A DNA stretch of 64,000 nt from JBNFVY01 sp049943335 (GCF_049943335.1 NZ_JBNFVY010000001.1:124001-188000); one strand, 5' to 3'. Positions 41,034-50,606 are shown, counted from the stretch's first letter. Notes: generated from the letters alone by a model not told the origin. Numbers and translations are program-made.

Positions 41034-42251
41034 TCACGCCCTGGTAAACTGCGCTGCAAGTTCGACATGTGGAGACCAACGGAATTGATCGACAACCTGG
41101 ACCCAGTCCAGTGACCAGCCGGCTGCCACCAAAACCTTGGCATCACGCGAAAACGTAATCGGATTGCATGACATGAACGCAATTCGCGCAACGTTCGACT
41201 GCGCCAATTGTGCGACCTGCGCCTCAGCCCCGGCCCTCGGTGGGTCAATGACGACCGCATCAAATGCGGCCAATTCATCAACCATGAGAGGGCGCCGGAA
41301 CAGATCCCGCGTCTCGGTCGTGACACGTTTCATGTTCGCCCCGTGCCGCCACCCGTGATCCAGCGCCTGCATCATGGCCGCGCTGCCTTCAACCGCGTGC
41401 ACTTGTGCCTGCATGGCAAGAGGCAGCGAAAACGTCCCGCAACCCGCAAAAAGATCGGCAATTTTCGACGCATTGCCGACAGCTTCCTTTGCAGATTCCA
41501 AAAGGGCCTTTTCCCCCTGCGGCGTGGCCTGAAGGAACGCGCCGGGTGGTGGTGTGACCAAAGCGGGGCCGAATTTCTGTTGCGGCGTTCGTCGCGTCAC
41601 AACGACATCGTCGTTCCAACTAAGCCGCGCAAGGTCATAGGTGTGCGCGATGGCCGACAGGGCAATTTGCAGCGCGCCGTCCAGGTCTTTGCCCGCCGAA
41701 ACGGAAACATCCAAACCACCAGCCAAGGACGTCATCGTAACCTTGAGCTCACCCCGCCGTGACCCGCCCGCCCGGCACAAATCACTTACGACAGGCAGGG
41801 CTGTTGCAAGTTCCTGGTTCAGCAAATGACACGTTTCAATATTGACAATTGTATCGGACGATTTGCCGTGAAAGCCTGTCAGAACCCCTTTTTTGGTTCG
41901 CCTTGCCGACAACGTCGCACGCCGTCGACTAAAAGCCGGAGACGTCGCAACCGCTCGCAAAGTTGTTGTTAACCCGTGGGACCGAAGGGCCGTGGTAACT
42001 ACGTCCTGCTTCCACTGGACCACGAAATCATCTGAAGCATGCTGTAAGTCACAACCACCACAAGACGCGTAATGGCGGCAGGGTGGTTTCACCCGATTCG
42101 CAGAAGGCGCAATAATGCGCGGCGAACTTATCCGATCACCTTGGACGTCGCCTTCGACGATTTCCCCCGGCAAGGCTCGGCTGACATAGATCGGGCCTTC
42201 GGCAACGCCATCGCCCTTGGCGCCCAGGCGCTCGACCTCAACCCGGGTCAT
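41034..42251 (-). CDS. RNA m5U methyltransferase (RlmD/TrmA family)
   Basis: A 405-residue protein. An N-terminal TRAM-like segment (VEVERLGAKGDGVAEGPIYV) is followed by an iron-sulfur cluster motif (CRHYASCGGCDLQH plus a later cysteine). The SAM domain has IADLFAGCGTFSLPLA, VVIDPPRAGAEAQV and the catalytic FMSCNPITFSRD. It methylates uridine C5, probably in 23S rRNA; which position (RlmC- or RlmD-like) is not clear. It overlaps the upstream CCA-adding enzyme gene by four bases (ATGA). Confidence 0.9.
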   Translation of the reverse strand: MTRVEVERLGAKGDGVAEGPIYVSRALPGEIVEGDVQGDRISSPRIIAPSANRVKPPCRHYASCGGCDLQHASDDFVVQWKQDVVTTALRSHGLTTTLRAVATSPAFSRRRATLSARRTKKGVLTGFHGKSSDTIVNIETCHLLNQELATALPVVSDLCRAGGSRRGELKVTMTSLAGGLDVSVSAGKDLDGALQIALSAIAHTYDLARLSWNDDVVVTRRTPQQKFGPALVTPPPGAFLQATPQGEKALLESAKEAVGNASKIADLFAGCGTFSLPLAMQAQVHAVEGSAAMMQALDHGWRHGANMKRVTTETRDLFRRPLMVDELAAFDAVVIDPPRAGAEAQVAQLAQSNVARIAFMSCNPITFSRDAKVLVAAGWSLDWVQVVDQFRWSPHVELAAQFTRA

Positions 42252-43387
42252 GAACGGGCCTGCGTCAAGAGATCATCCCGGCTGATTTGAAACCTTGAAT
42301 CAATCCAGATCTGTTCAAGACGCTTGAGCTCTTGACCCAGATCTTTCCCAGTCAGCGACAGGTCGGCCGCCTTGATCGGAAACTTCTGTTCGCTCGCTTT
42401 GGCTAGGCCGCTTGGCAGTTGAAGCGGCACTTCGAACATTGCCGCCCGCGCCACAGCAACCGCGTTCGCAATTTCCACACCGTGCCGATATGCGACTTCG
42501 TGCACATCCATTGGACGACCAGATATGTCGCGTATGAGGGTCAGTTCCCGCGCTTGTGCTTTGGACAATCGCAAAAGCTCAGCTGTGTCTTCCCCCCCCA
42601 TGACGGCAAGCCGGAGCAAAGGGTTCACTGTGCCCTGCTCGAGATGAATGACACGAAAGACCGCGCGTGTTGACGCCCCAGGCAACACCGAGGCCAGGAC
42701 TCCGGTTTGCTCCATAGCGCCCAGTGCTTGGGACGGGTCGGGTGCAGACAGCAGTTTGATGAATTCGTGCCCGATACGTTCGCGTGAAATGCTGGCCAGA
42801 CCATCCAGATTCGAAGAACACGCAGCTAAACCGTCGGCGTCGATGCCTTGGTCTTTGTCTCCGTACCAGGCATGAAACCGAAAAAACCGAAGAATGCGCA
42901 GATAATCTTCACGAATTCGGGTTTCCGGGTCTTCGATGAACCGAACTCGGCGTGCTTCCAAGTCTGCTAGCCCGCCCAACGGGTCCACTATGTCACCATG
43001 CCGCGTCGCGTAGAGCGCATTCATGGTAAAATCGCGCCGGCGCGCATCGTCCGAAACGTCTGTTGAGAATGCGACCACCGCACGGCGGCCATCGGTTTCC
43101 ACATCGCGACGGAATGTTGTCACTTCGAAGGGCATATCCTGGACGACAAGGGTCACTGTGCCATGATCAATGCCAGTCGGGATCGCCTTGATGCCGGCCT
43201 TCTGGGCAATTCGAACAACCTGGTCGGGCGTAGCGCTCGTTGCGACGTCGACATCGGAAATGTCAGTACCAAGCAGGGCGTTTCGAACACAACCACCCAC
43301 GAAAAACGCCTGAAAACCGGACTGCTCGAATAGCGTCAGCACAGTTTGGCACGCGTGTGAGGAAATCCAATCTGCGACAATTCTCAT
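42248..43387 (-). CDS. cca: CCA tRNA nucleotidyltransferase
   Basis: A 379-residue class II nucleotidyltransferase. The head has FFVGGCVRNALLGTDISDVD (GG and DXD metal site), FEVTTFRRDVETDGR and RRRDFTMNALYA, with the tRNA-binding tail after it (RILRFFRFHAWYG). It adds or repairs the 3' CCA of tRNA. It may also be called a poly(A) polymerase-like protein, but single-copy alphaproteobacterial members act as CCA enzymes. The ATG at 43387 overlaps the NudL stop (ATGA). Confidence 0.92.
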   Translation of the reverse strand: MRIVADWISSHACQTVLTLFEQSGFQAFFVGGCVRNALLGTDISDVDVATSATPDQVVRIAQKAGIKAIPTGIDHGTVTLVVQDMPFEVTTFRRDVETDGRRAVVAFSTDVSDDARRRDFTMNALYATRHGDIVDPLGGLADLEARRVRFIEDPETRIREDYLRILRFFRFHAWYGDKDQGIDADGLAACSSNLDGLASISRERIGHEFIKLLSAPDPSQALGAMEQTGVLASVLPGASTRAVFRVIHLEQGTVNPLLRLAVMGGEDTAELLRLSKAQARELTLIRDISGRPMDVHEVAYRHGVEIANAVAVARAAMFEVPLQLPSGLAKASEQKFPIKAADLSLTGKDLGQELKRLEQIWIDSRFQISRDDLLTQARS

Positions 43388-43992
43388 GCGCCGCTCATCC
43401 GTTCGGCCATACGATACAATACGCGCGCGGATGCGCCCCAAATGTAATACGGCCCGTAGGGTACCGTGTAATATGTCCGCCGATCACCCCTGAAATAACG
43501 CCCTTGGATCGAAAAATTATTTATGTCTAGAACATGCCGAAGGGGCACGTTGAAAACTTCTTCAACCTCACCCGGTTCAGGGCGGATTTCAAAACCTTCG
43601 GTGATCAATCCCACAAACGGGTGCATCGTAAAGGCGGTCACAGTTTCGTGCGTCGAAATTTCGGAGACGACGTTCACCATTTCTGGCGGCAAGCCAATTT
43701 CCTCATGCGCTTCACGCAAGGCCGCGTCGCGGGGGCCATTATCGCCCGGATCGACTTTGCCGCCGGGAAAGGCAATCTGCCCAGGATGGTGCTTGAGCGC
43801 AGAAGACCTTTTGGTCAGAATCACCACAGGTTCAGGCCCTACCAGTGAAATCGGAACGAGAACACCGGCAGGCCGCAGGTTGCGCTTTGCTGGTTTCGGC
43901 GCGCCCGGGTTCAGATCGAAGTCGGACGACGAGTCGACTGGATCGGCAAGTGCGCGAACCAACTGGTCGATTAAATCAGTCTTGGTCGCCAT
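43384..43992 (-). CDS. nudL: CoA pyrophosphatase (Nudix, NudL type)
   Basis: A 202-residue Nudix hydrolase. The segment LKHHPGQIAFPGGKVDPGD is the NudL/PCD1 signature, and the Nudix box continues DAALREAHEEIGL. It cleaves CoA to 4'-phosphopantetheine and 3',5'-ADP. The ATG at 43992 lies 17 bases inside the end of hslO, so the genes are tightly packed; a longer frame to 44079 overlaps hslO more. It is the second gene of a - strand hslO-nudL-cca-methyltransferase run. Confidence 0.9.
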   Translation of the reverse strand: MATKTDLIDQLVRALADPVDSSSDFDLNPGAPKPAKRNLRPAGVLVPISLVGPEPVVILTKRSSALKHHPGQIAFPGGKVDPGDNGPRDAALREAHEEIGLPPEMVNVVSEISTHETVTAFTMHPFVGLITEGFEIRPEPGEVEEVFNVPLRHVLDINNFSIQGRYFRGDRRTYYTVPYGPYYIWGASARVLYRMAERMSGA

Positions 43993-44971
43993 CTGGTGCG
44001 TTGCCTTCGAATCCCAGCGTTTTTGGATCAAATTCATAATGCGCCCCGCAGAACTGGCAATCTGCAGTGACAATGCCATCGTCGGTCGTCATGTGGCCAA
44101 TATCTTTTTGCGAATAGATCGACAGGCTCTGACGCACGCGTTCCGATGAACATGTGCACCCAAATTCAACGGGTTGTGGATCGAACACGCGCGGTCGCTC
44201 TTCGTGAAACAGTCGCACAAGAAGATCGGTCGGCTGGACCAGCGGACCAACCAGTTCGATATCTTCCACGGTATCCAGCAGAACGTTGGCACGGGTCCAA
44301 TTTTCTTCATCGTCACCGACCAGCAAATCCTCGGCCGACAATAACGGCGTGCCCTTGGCGGCGGCCCCTTGTGCGAACGGCGACGCTTTGGGCATGTGTT
44401 GCAGCATTACACCCCCGCCCCGCCAGCCGTCTTCAATGCCCGGCATGGTCGAGCGCCCGAAACTCAGCTCGAACCGGGTCGGTAATTGTTCTGACTGAGC
44501 AAAATAGGTTTCAGCGCATGCCGCAAGTGAGCCACCGGCAATTGGGGTGATACCTTGGTACGGTTCGGTTCCGGACCCCTGATCGATCAAAACCGCAAAA
44601 TAGCCCCGTCCTATCTGTGGAAACGGGACACCTTTGGGATCAATTCTGTCTTTGTCATAGCTGGCATAGGCCCGGATTCGTGCCGGATTCCCTTCTGCGG
44701 TCGGCCCATAATAGTCCGTTGCGATCAGGCGCGCGGGGCCATCACCGCGAACCTGCAACGACAGCTTCCAACGCAGATCAATGGTTTGCCCGATCAGTGC
44801 CGTCAGCAACGCGGCTTCCGCCACCAACGCTTCGATCGCAGGCGGATAGTCATGTTGCGCAAGAACCTGATCCAACACACCGTCGAGCCGCGCAACGCGG
44901 CCACGGACATCAGCCAAATCCAGCTGAAATGGAAGGACAGTATCGTCCCATGCAATTTGCGATCCAAGCAT
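43976..44971 (-). CDS. hslO: Redox-regulated chaperone Hsp33
   Basis: A 331-residue holdase activated by oxidation. The N-terminal domain has VAEAALLTALIGQTIDLRWK and GRGYFAVLIDQGSGTEPYQG. The C-terminal redox switch holds four zinc cysteines: FGCTCSSERVRQSL and TADCQFCGAHYEFD. When oxidised it loses zinc, dimerises and binds unfolding proteins. The ATG at 44971 gives a standard length. The + strand Nudix gene starts 78 bases upstream, divergently. Confidence 0.95.
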   Translation of the reverse strand: MLGSQIAWDDTVLPFQLDLADVRGRVARLDGVLDQVLAQHDYPPAIEALVAEAALLTALIGQTIDLRWKLSLQVRGDGPARLIATDYYGPTAEGNPARIRAYASYDKDRIDPKGVPFPQIGRGYFAVLIDQGSGTEPYQGITPIAGGSLAACAETYFAQSEQLPTRFELSFGRSTMPGIEDGWRGGGVMLQHMPKASPFAQGAAAKGTPLLSAEDLLVGDDEENWTRANVLLDTVEDIELVGPLVQPTDLLVRLFHEERPRVFDPQPVEFGCTCSSERVRQSLSIYSQKDIGHMTTDDGIVTADCQFCGAHYEFDPKTLGFEGNAPDGDQD

Positions 44972-45049
44972 ATAGGGTTTCCTTGCGCAGCCGGCATTGG
45001 CATACCGCCCTATATAGGCAACCCAAGCACGAGCGAAAGGGCAACAGGC

Positions 45050-45604
45050 ATGATGTCGAGGTTTGGTGGTCCTTGGAAAAGGGGCACGCACTACAAGCAG
45101 CGTCCGGGTTCTTACGCGGTGCTCCTTCGTGACGATAGAATTTTGCTGACCTCTCAGGTGTCGCCGGAACCAGAATTCCAGCTACCTGGTGGCGGCATAG
45201 ATCCCGGCGAAAGTCCGATCGCCGCGTTGCACAGAGAAGTCATCGAAGAAACCGGATGGCGGATCAAGCCAGTGCGGCGGCTCGGAACCTATCGCCGCCA
45301 CGTGTTCATGGCGGACTATGACATAATGGCTGAAAAGATTTGCCACGTGTACTTGGCCTGGCCGGTTCACAAGATTTGTGCGCCAACCGATGTTGCTCAC
45401 GAACCTTTCTGGACAACACCCGCGCAGGCGATCCGTTTGTTGGCTGGGGACGGGGATCGTGCGGTCTTGCGCGCCCTGACTGGTCAGGGTGCCGAAAATT
45501 CCAGAAAAAGGGCGGATATATCGTCTGGGAAATCCTTGTTGCGCGCAAAATTGTTCAGATCCCACAACATGGCTTCGAAAAAGGCCGTTCCCGGAAGTTC
45601 ATGA
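45050..45604 (+). CDS. Nudix hydrolase with C-terminal extension
   Basis: A 184-residue Nudix protein: RPGSYAVLLRDDRILLTSQV and the box PGGGIDPGESPIAALHREV followed by IEETGW. AAAGGG lies eight bases before the first of two ATG codons. The substrate is unknown. The last 40 or so residues (from AENSRKRADISSGK on) are encoded antisense to the conserved end of the phosphatase gene on the other strand and look unlike a Nudix domain. They may result from loss of an earlier stop codon. The two genes overlap by 121 bases. Confidence 0.8.
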   Translation: MMSRFGGPWKRGTHYKQRPGSYAVLLRDDRILLTSQVSPEPEFQLPGGGIDPGESPIAALHREVIEETGWRIKPVRRLGTYRRHVFMADYDIMAEKICHVYLAWPVHKICAPTDVAHEPFWTTPAQAIRLLAGDGDRAVLRALTGQGAENSRKRADISSGKSLLRAKLFRSHNMASKKAVPGSS

Positions 45605-46755
45605 TGCTTTTTCAGGATTGTGGTTAGCCCGTCTTCTTCCAGCATATGGCCCTGCCCGTCGGGGCATTCTGTGATCCCGTCGGAATACAAGAGCACCCGA
45701 TCTCCGGCATCAAGCTGGATTTCAAAATTCTCGTAAACTGCGTCGGGGATCAACCCGATCGGCAACCCCCCGCTACCAACATATTCAACTTTCCCGTTTG
45801 CCCGCTGAACAACTGGGTGGGGATGACCACATTGGGTCATCCGTACCTGACCCGTTCGCACGTTACAGTAGGCCAGAATCATCGTAAAATAGTGTTCGGT
45901 CTCCATTTCTTCCAACAGAAGGCAGTTCAAGCGTTCCGCCACTTCGGATGGGCTTCTTGCGAAATACTTGCCCCTTTTATCCTGCGTCATGGCAAGGTTT
46001 CGTTCGGGCGACCAACCTGAAAGGTATGCCGCCAAACGGGCGGTCATGAGCGCAGAGGCAACACCGTGGCCCGAGACATCAATCGAATAGCACGCAACCT
46101 GGTCTTTGCCGATTTGAAAAAAGCCGACCAAATCACCTCCAACATGACCACTGGGGCGCAGCAACAGCGATACCTGAGCTGGGCCGAAATCACGGAACCT
46201 ATCTCTAACCAGGGACTGTTGAAGTTTGCGCGCTTCTACCAAATCCCGGTCGAGGGAATCATAGAGACTGGAAATTTGTTTCAGCGTGTCTGTAAGAAGG
46301 TCGTTCTTTTCGGTGAGCTCGCGCTGCATTTTGAGAATGCGTTCACCCGCCCGGAGGCGAGCGAGCAGTTCGTCGCCCGACACAGGCTTGGTCAGGAAAT
46401 CATCTGCCCCGACATCCAAACCGCGCGCAACTTCGGCTTTTTCGCTCTTGGAGGTTAACAGGATAAAATACGAATAGGAATCGCGGTCCTGAGATCGAAA
46501 TTCACGACAAAAGTCGATTCCATCCATTCCCGGCATCATCCAATCGCTGACAATCAGATCGACGTTCTGCTGGTTCACCACGTCCAGAGCTTCCATACCC
46601 GATGCAGCTTCTAGGACTGTGAACCCCCAACGGTTCAGGTAAGACGACAAAATCCGTCGCTGCGCCTTGCTGTCATCTACAATCAACACCTTGCTGACTG
46701 CGCCTTCGTTCGGCGCAGCGTGGGGCGTTTCGGTTTGGTAAACAGGGACAGCCAA
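45484..46755 (-). CDS. Response regulator fused to PP2C/SpoIIE-type phosphatase
   Basis: A 423-residue protein. The receiver domain (about residues 20-140) has the phosphoacceptor Asp in DLIVSDWMMPGMDG and the conserved LLTSKSE and FLTKPVSG. A coiled-coil linker (about 140-185) leads to the SpoIIE/PPM phosphatase domain (about 195-420), with metal-binding FLRPSGHVGGD-like and YSIDVSGHGVASAL segments and DGITECPD. Such fusions dephosphorylate partner-switch proteins or other Ser/Thr phosphoproteins after input from a histidine kinase. A free Hpt protein is encoded divergently 148 bases away, a likely phosphate donor; that pairing is inference. Confidence 0.88.
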   Translation of the reverse strand: MAVPVYQTETPHAAPNEGAVSKVLIVDDSKAQRRILSSYLNRWGFTVLEAASGMEALDVVNQQNVDLIVSDWMMPGMDGIDFCREFRSQDRDSYSYFILLTSKSEKAEVARGLDVGADDFLTKPVSGDELLARLRAGERILKMQRELTEKNDLLTDTLKQISSLYDSLDRDLVEARKLQQSLVRDRFRDFGPAQVSLLLRPSGHVGGDLVGFFQIGKDQVACYSIDVSGHGVASALMTARLAAYLSGWSPERNLAMTQDKRGKYFARSPSEVAERLNCLLLEEMETEHYFTMILAYCNVRTGQVRMTQCGHPHPVVQRANGKVEYVGSGGLPIGLIPDAVYENFEIQLDAGDRVLLYSDGITECPDGQGHMLEEDGLTTILKKHHELPGTAFFEAMLWDLNNFARNKDFPDDISALFLEFSAP

Positions 46756-46903
46756 AAATTCACAGCCTACGATGAATGTTGATGTCCTTGTACGGGCCCC
46801 TGTTTAAGGAGGGCTTAAACCTAAAATTTTTGATGGTTATCAGGCCTTAAGAATTCGTTCACTCGACTTTGTTAACATGCCAACGAGCATGGAAGGATAT
46901 CCT

Positions 46904-47239
46904 ATGATTGACTGGCAAAGGGTTGAAGAACTTCGAAACGAAGTCGGGTCCGAAGCCTTCAACGAAGTTGTCGAACTTTTCCTGGAAGAAGTTGACGAAA
47001 CGATAGCCAGGCTGCGTTCAGATCCCGATCTTTCCACACTCGAAGAAGATCTGCACTTTCTGAAAGGCAGCGCACTGAACCTGGGCTTGACTGTGTTCTC
47101 TCTGCTTTGCCAAAAAGGCGAACAAATGTCCGCCTCTGGTCATCCGGAAGACGTCGATGTCTCGGTTGTTGTGGAAACCTTCGATGAATCCCGCGCGGCC
47201 TTCGTCGAAGGCTGTGCAAAATTTCCCTCTGCGGCTTGA
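46904..47239 (+). CDS. Histidine phosphotransfer (Hpt) domain protein
   Basis: A 111-residue single-domain Hpt protein. The phosphorylated histidine is H51 in DLHFLKGSALNLG, and the flanking helices (VVELFLEEVDETIARLRSD) fit the four-helix bundle. It would carry a phosphoryl group between a hybrid kinase and a receiver. The ATG at 46904 has GGAAGGA six bases upstream; an ATG at 46877 would add nine unlikely residues. No kinase gene lies near. The divergent receiver-phosphatase is the obvious candidate partner. It ends three bases before the convergent ilvA. Confidence 0.85.
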   Translation: MIDWQRVEELRNEVGSEAFNEVVELFLEEVDETIARLRSDPDLSTLEEDLHFLKGSALNLGLTVFSLLCQKGEQMSASGHPEDVDVSVVVETFDESRAAFVEGCAKFPSAA

Positions 47240-47242
47240 TCG

Positions 47243-48493
47243 TCAGATGATGAATTGCGCGACCGTGTCGTCGTTGGTGATATCACGGTAGACGAACCCC
47301 GCGTTGTCGAGCCGCGAAAAAAGCGCCTCGAAAGCATCGGGCGACGTCGTTTCTATTCCGATCAGCACCGATCCAAAGTTGCGCGCGGACTTCTTTAAAT
47401 ATTCGAAGCGGGCAATATCATCATGCGGTCCGAGAAGCCCCAAGAAATCGCGCAGGGCACCTGGGCGCTGCGGCAGTCTGAGAATGAAGTACTTCTTGCG
47501 TCCAAGGAACCTCTGGGCGCGTTCTTTGACTTCCGGTAGCCTCTCGAAATCGAAATTGCCCCCTGACGTCACACAGATCACGGTTTTCCCTTTTACCTGA
47601 TCTTTGATCTGTTCCAACGCGTTTATGGCCAATGCGCCCGCGGGTTCCAATACGATCCCTTCGACGTTCAACATGTCGATCATGGTCGCGCAAAGGCTGT
47701 CTTCTTTCGATAGAATAACGTGTTCCATCGCGACGTTCTTCAAGGTTTCGAACGGCAAAGCACCTATGCGGGCAACTGCGGCGCCATCGACAAAGCTGTC
47801 GACCGATTCCAGCGTTTCTGGCGCCCCGTGCGCGAGCGCAGCCGTCAAACTGGCCCCCCCGAAAGGCTCGACATAGCGAAAGCTGGACGCGGCCCCAGTT
47901 TCCCGGAAAAGCCTGGTGAGGCCAGCCGATAGCCCGCCGCCGCCGACCGGCAGAATAACGATATCCGGTTCTTTCCCCAGCTGGTCCAAGATCTCTACCC
48001 CGACCGACGCTTGGCCAAGTATGACGTCTGCGTCATCAAACGGCGCAAGGAAATGTCCGCCCGCTTCGGCACAATAGCCCTGCGACGCCGCCAATGTGTC
48101 GTCGAAATAGTCACCAACCAGCCTGATTTCGATATTGTCCCCACCAAAAATCCGCGTCTTGGCAATTTTTTGTTCCGGCGTTGTCACCGGCATGAAAATC
48201 ACCCCTGTGACGCCAAAATGGCGGCAGGCAAACGCAACGCCCTGCGCATGGTTTCCCGCGCTGGCACATACAAAGACTTTCTGGTCGGATCGCTGCGCGA
48301 GAACTGCCGCCATTGCCGTGAATGCACCGCGCAGCTTGTAGCTGCGCACGGGCGTCAAATCTTCGCGCTTGAGCCATATTTCGGCGCCATATTGCGCTGA
48401 AAGATGATCATTTCGCTGCAAAGGGGTCGGTTCGAACAACTGCCTTAGTTCATTCGTTGCCGCACGCGCAGCCTGGGAAAACGAGTCAGCCAT
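47243..48493 (-). CDS. ilvA: Threonine ammonia-lyase (threonine dehydratase)
   Basis: A 416-residue PLP enzyme that makes 2-oxobutyrate from threonine for isoleucine synthesis. The PLP lysine is in RSYKLRGAFTAM, the glycine loop in ILPVGGGGLSAGL and CASAGNHAQGVAFAC. One C-terminal ACT-like regulatory domain (about 330-416, KYFILRLPQRPGALRDFLG) is present. That matches the shorter form with one regulatory domain rather than the two of E. coli IlvA. It overlaps the membrane protein gene upstream by eight bases. Confidence 0.94.
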   Translation of the reverse strand: MADSFSQAARAATNELRQLFEPTPLQRNDHLSAQYGAEIWLKREDLTPVRSYKLRGAFTAMAAVLAQRSDQKVFVCASAGNHAQGVAFACRHFGVTGVIFMPVTTPEQKIAKTRIFGGDNIEIRLVGDYFDDTLAASQGYCAEAGGHFLAPFDDADVILGQASVGVEILDQLGKEPDIVILPVGGGGLSAGLTRLFRETGAASSFRYVEPFGGASLTAALAHGAPETLESVDSFVDGAAVARIGALPFETLKNVAMEHVILSKEDSLCATMIDMLNVEGIVLEPAGALAINALEQIKDQVKGKTVICVTSGGNFDFERLPEVKERAQRFLGRKKYFILRLPQRPGALRDFLGLLGPHDDIARFEYLKKSARNFGSVLIGIETTSPDAFEALFSRLDNAGFVYRDITNDDTVAQFII

Positions 48494-49226
48494 TCGGATT
48501 ATCCTTCGGCGCGGTCGCTGAATAAATGGTGGTCAGAACAGAAACCGAGAACATCAAGATCATCCATCCCAGAACCAGTTCAATGATCAGCCCCGCCAGA
48601 GATCCCGGCCCAATGCTGGCGAGCAAGCTCACGTAAAGTGGCATCACGAATGACGATATCAACGCCAGCGCAGCGCACGCACCTGCAATGGGTTTGGTGC
48701 GCCGCCATGCTTCGGGAAATCTCATCTTCTCGCCAATTGCCACCGCCGGAAAGAGAGGCCCGAGCCGAAGAAAAACGAAGTTCAGGATTAACCCAGTCAA
48801 GAAAGACACAAACGCCATGGACGCACCGATCTGCCCGCCAGCTGCAAGACCGGATCCCACCATACTGGCGACCAACACAACCGCAAAGAGTATGCCGGTC
48901 AACAGTAGACCCACAACCAGCGACGTTTTCAGATAGCCCCAGAACCTTGATGCATTCCAAACCGGCACAACCCCCGTTGGGCGCTCGCCCGACAACAAAA
49001 ACCTGTGCCAGGCCACAGATATCCAAACGCTGCCAGCGACAGCAAACGCGGCATTCAATAGGATTGGCACCTGCGATTGCACCGCGCCCATAGGGGAAAA
49101 AATCGCTCTGAATACGATTTGCGATGCCAGAAGACCGATCCAGATCAGCCCTGATATTTGGACAGCCTCCACCAGGTTGCCTGCGATGGAGCGAAACGAT
49201 TTTCCGAGGATAAGGATGGGTGACAT
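48486..49226 (-). CDS. Hypothetical integral membrane protein
   Basis: A 246-residue protein with about six hydrophobic segments (for example ISGLIWIGLLASQIVF, VVGLLLTGILFAVVLVASMV and MAFVSFLTGLILNFVFL) separated by short loops. One conserved-looking loop is LFPAVAIGEKMRFPEAWRRT. This resembles the loosely defined glycerophosphoryl diester phosphodiesterase membrane-domain/YciC-like group, but I cannot assign a function. It shares an eight-base overlap with ilvA and is probably cotranscribed with it. It is divergent from argG. Confidence 0.75.
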   Translation of the reverse strand: MSPILILGKSFRSIAGNLVEAVQISGLIWIGLLASQIVFRAIFSPMGAVQSQVPILLNAAFAVAGSVWISVAWHRFLLSGERPTGVVPVWNASRFWGYLKTSLVVGLLLTGILFAVVLVASMVGSGLAAGGQIGASMAFVSFLTGLILNFVFLRLGPLFPAVAIGEKMRFPEAWRRTKPIAGACAALALISSFVMPLYVSLLASIGPGSLAGLIIELVLGWMILMFSVSVLTTIYSATAPKDNPNG

Positions 49227-49362
49227 ATCAATTGGCCTGCATTTGGGTGGCGGAATATGGGATCAATTGGCGCGAAAACACAAGCCGAAGGGCCAAACCT
49301 TGCTTGTCGTGCGAAAACCCGATATCCGCGCCGCGATACGCGTTCAGCGAAGGAAATGACCT

Positions 49363-50589
49363 ATGTCAGCACCCAAGAAAGTTGTGCTCGCCTATTCGGG
49401 CGGCCTTGATACCTCGATCATCCTGAAATGGCTGCAGACCGAATATGGCTGCGAGGTCGTGACCTTCACGGCTGACTTGGGCCAGGGTGAGGAACTTGAT
49501 CCGGCCCGACACAAGGCCGAACTGTTGGGCATCAAGCCAGAAAACATCTACATTGAGGATGTTCGCGAAGAGTTCGTTCGCGATTTCGTCTTTCCGATGT
49601 TCCGCGCAAATGCCCTTTACGAAGGGCTGTACTTGTTGGGCACATCAATCGCCCGCCCGCTTATTTCCAAACGCCTGGTTGAGATCGCTGCCGAAACCGG
49701 CGCTGATGCGGTTGCCCATGGCGCGACTGGCAAAGGCAATGACCAGGTGCGCTTTGAACTTAGCGCCTATGCGCTGAACCCAGACATCAAGGTGATTTCA
49801 CCGTGGCGCGAATGGAACCTGTCCAGCCGGACCAAGCTGCTCGATTTCGCCGAGAAAAACCAAATCCCGATCGCCAAGGATAAGCGCGGCGAAGCCCCTT
49901 TCAGCGTTGACGCAAACCTGTTGCATACATCGTCCGAAGGCAAGGTTTTGGAAGATCCGGCGCAGGATGCCCCCGATTATGTGTATCAGCGTACCGTCAA
50001 TCCCGAAGACGCGCCCGATACACCGGAATTCGTTGAAATCACTTTCGAAAAAGGGGATGCGGTCGCGATCAACGGGCAGGCCATGTCGCCTGCGACGATT
50101 TTGACCGAGTTGAATGAGTACGGCCGGAAACACGGAATCGGACGCCTGGATTTCGTGGAAAACCGTTTCGTCGGTATGAAATCGCGGGGGATCTATGAAA
50201 CCCCCGGTGGTACGATCTTGCTCGAAGCGCACCGCGGGATCGAACAGATCACTCTGGACAGTGGCGCTGGCCACCTGAAAGATTCAATCATGCCACGCTA
50301 TGCCGAGCTGATTTACAACGGTTTCTGGTTCAGCCCCGAGCGCGAAATGCTGCAAGCCCTGATCGACAAGAGCCAAGAGCACGTAACCGGCACTGTGAAA
50401 CTCAAGCTTTACAAGGGAATGGCGCGGACGGTTGGGCGCTGGTCAGACCATTCGCTTTATTCCGAAGCGCATGTAACGTTTGAAGACGACGCAGGCGCAT
50501 ACGACCAGAAGGATGCGGCCGGGTTCATACAGCTCAACGCTCTTCGCCTGAAATTGCTGGCCGCAAGAAACCGGCGGCTTGGCAAATAA
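49363..50589 (+). CDS. argG: Argininosuccinate synthase
   Basis: A 408-residue enzyme joining citrulline and aspartate with ATP in arginine synthesis. The PP-loop is VLAYSGGLDTSIILKWL. Other blocks are VAHGATGKGNDQVRFE and KDKRGEAPFSVDANLLHTSS. It is the type I form common in alphaproteobacteria. AAGGAAA lies shortly before the ATG at 49363. It is a single-gene unit with a terminator 18 bases after the stop. Confidence 0.98.
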   Translation: MSAPKKVVLAYSGGLDTSIILKWLQTEYGCEVVTFTADLGQGEELDPARHKAELLGIKPENIYIEDVREEFVRDFVFPMFRANALYEGLYLLGTSIARPLISKRLVEIAAETGADAVAHGATGKGNDQVRFELSAYALNPDIKVISPWREWNLSSRTKLLDFAEKNQIPIAKDKRGEAPFSVDANLLHTSSEGKVLEDPAQDAPDYVYQRTVNPEDAPDTPEFVEITFEKGDAVAINGQAMSPATILTELNEYGRKHGIGRLDFVENRFVGMKSRGIYETPGGTILLEAHRGIEQITLDSGAGHLKDSIMPRYAELIYNGFWFSPEREMLQALIDKSQEHVTGTVKLKLYKGMARTVGRWSDHSLYSEAHVTFEDDAGAYDQKDAAGFIQLNALRLKLLAARNRRLGK

Positions 50590-50606
50590 AGCCTCGAAAT
50601 AAAAGT

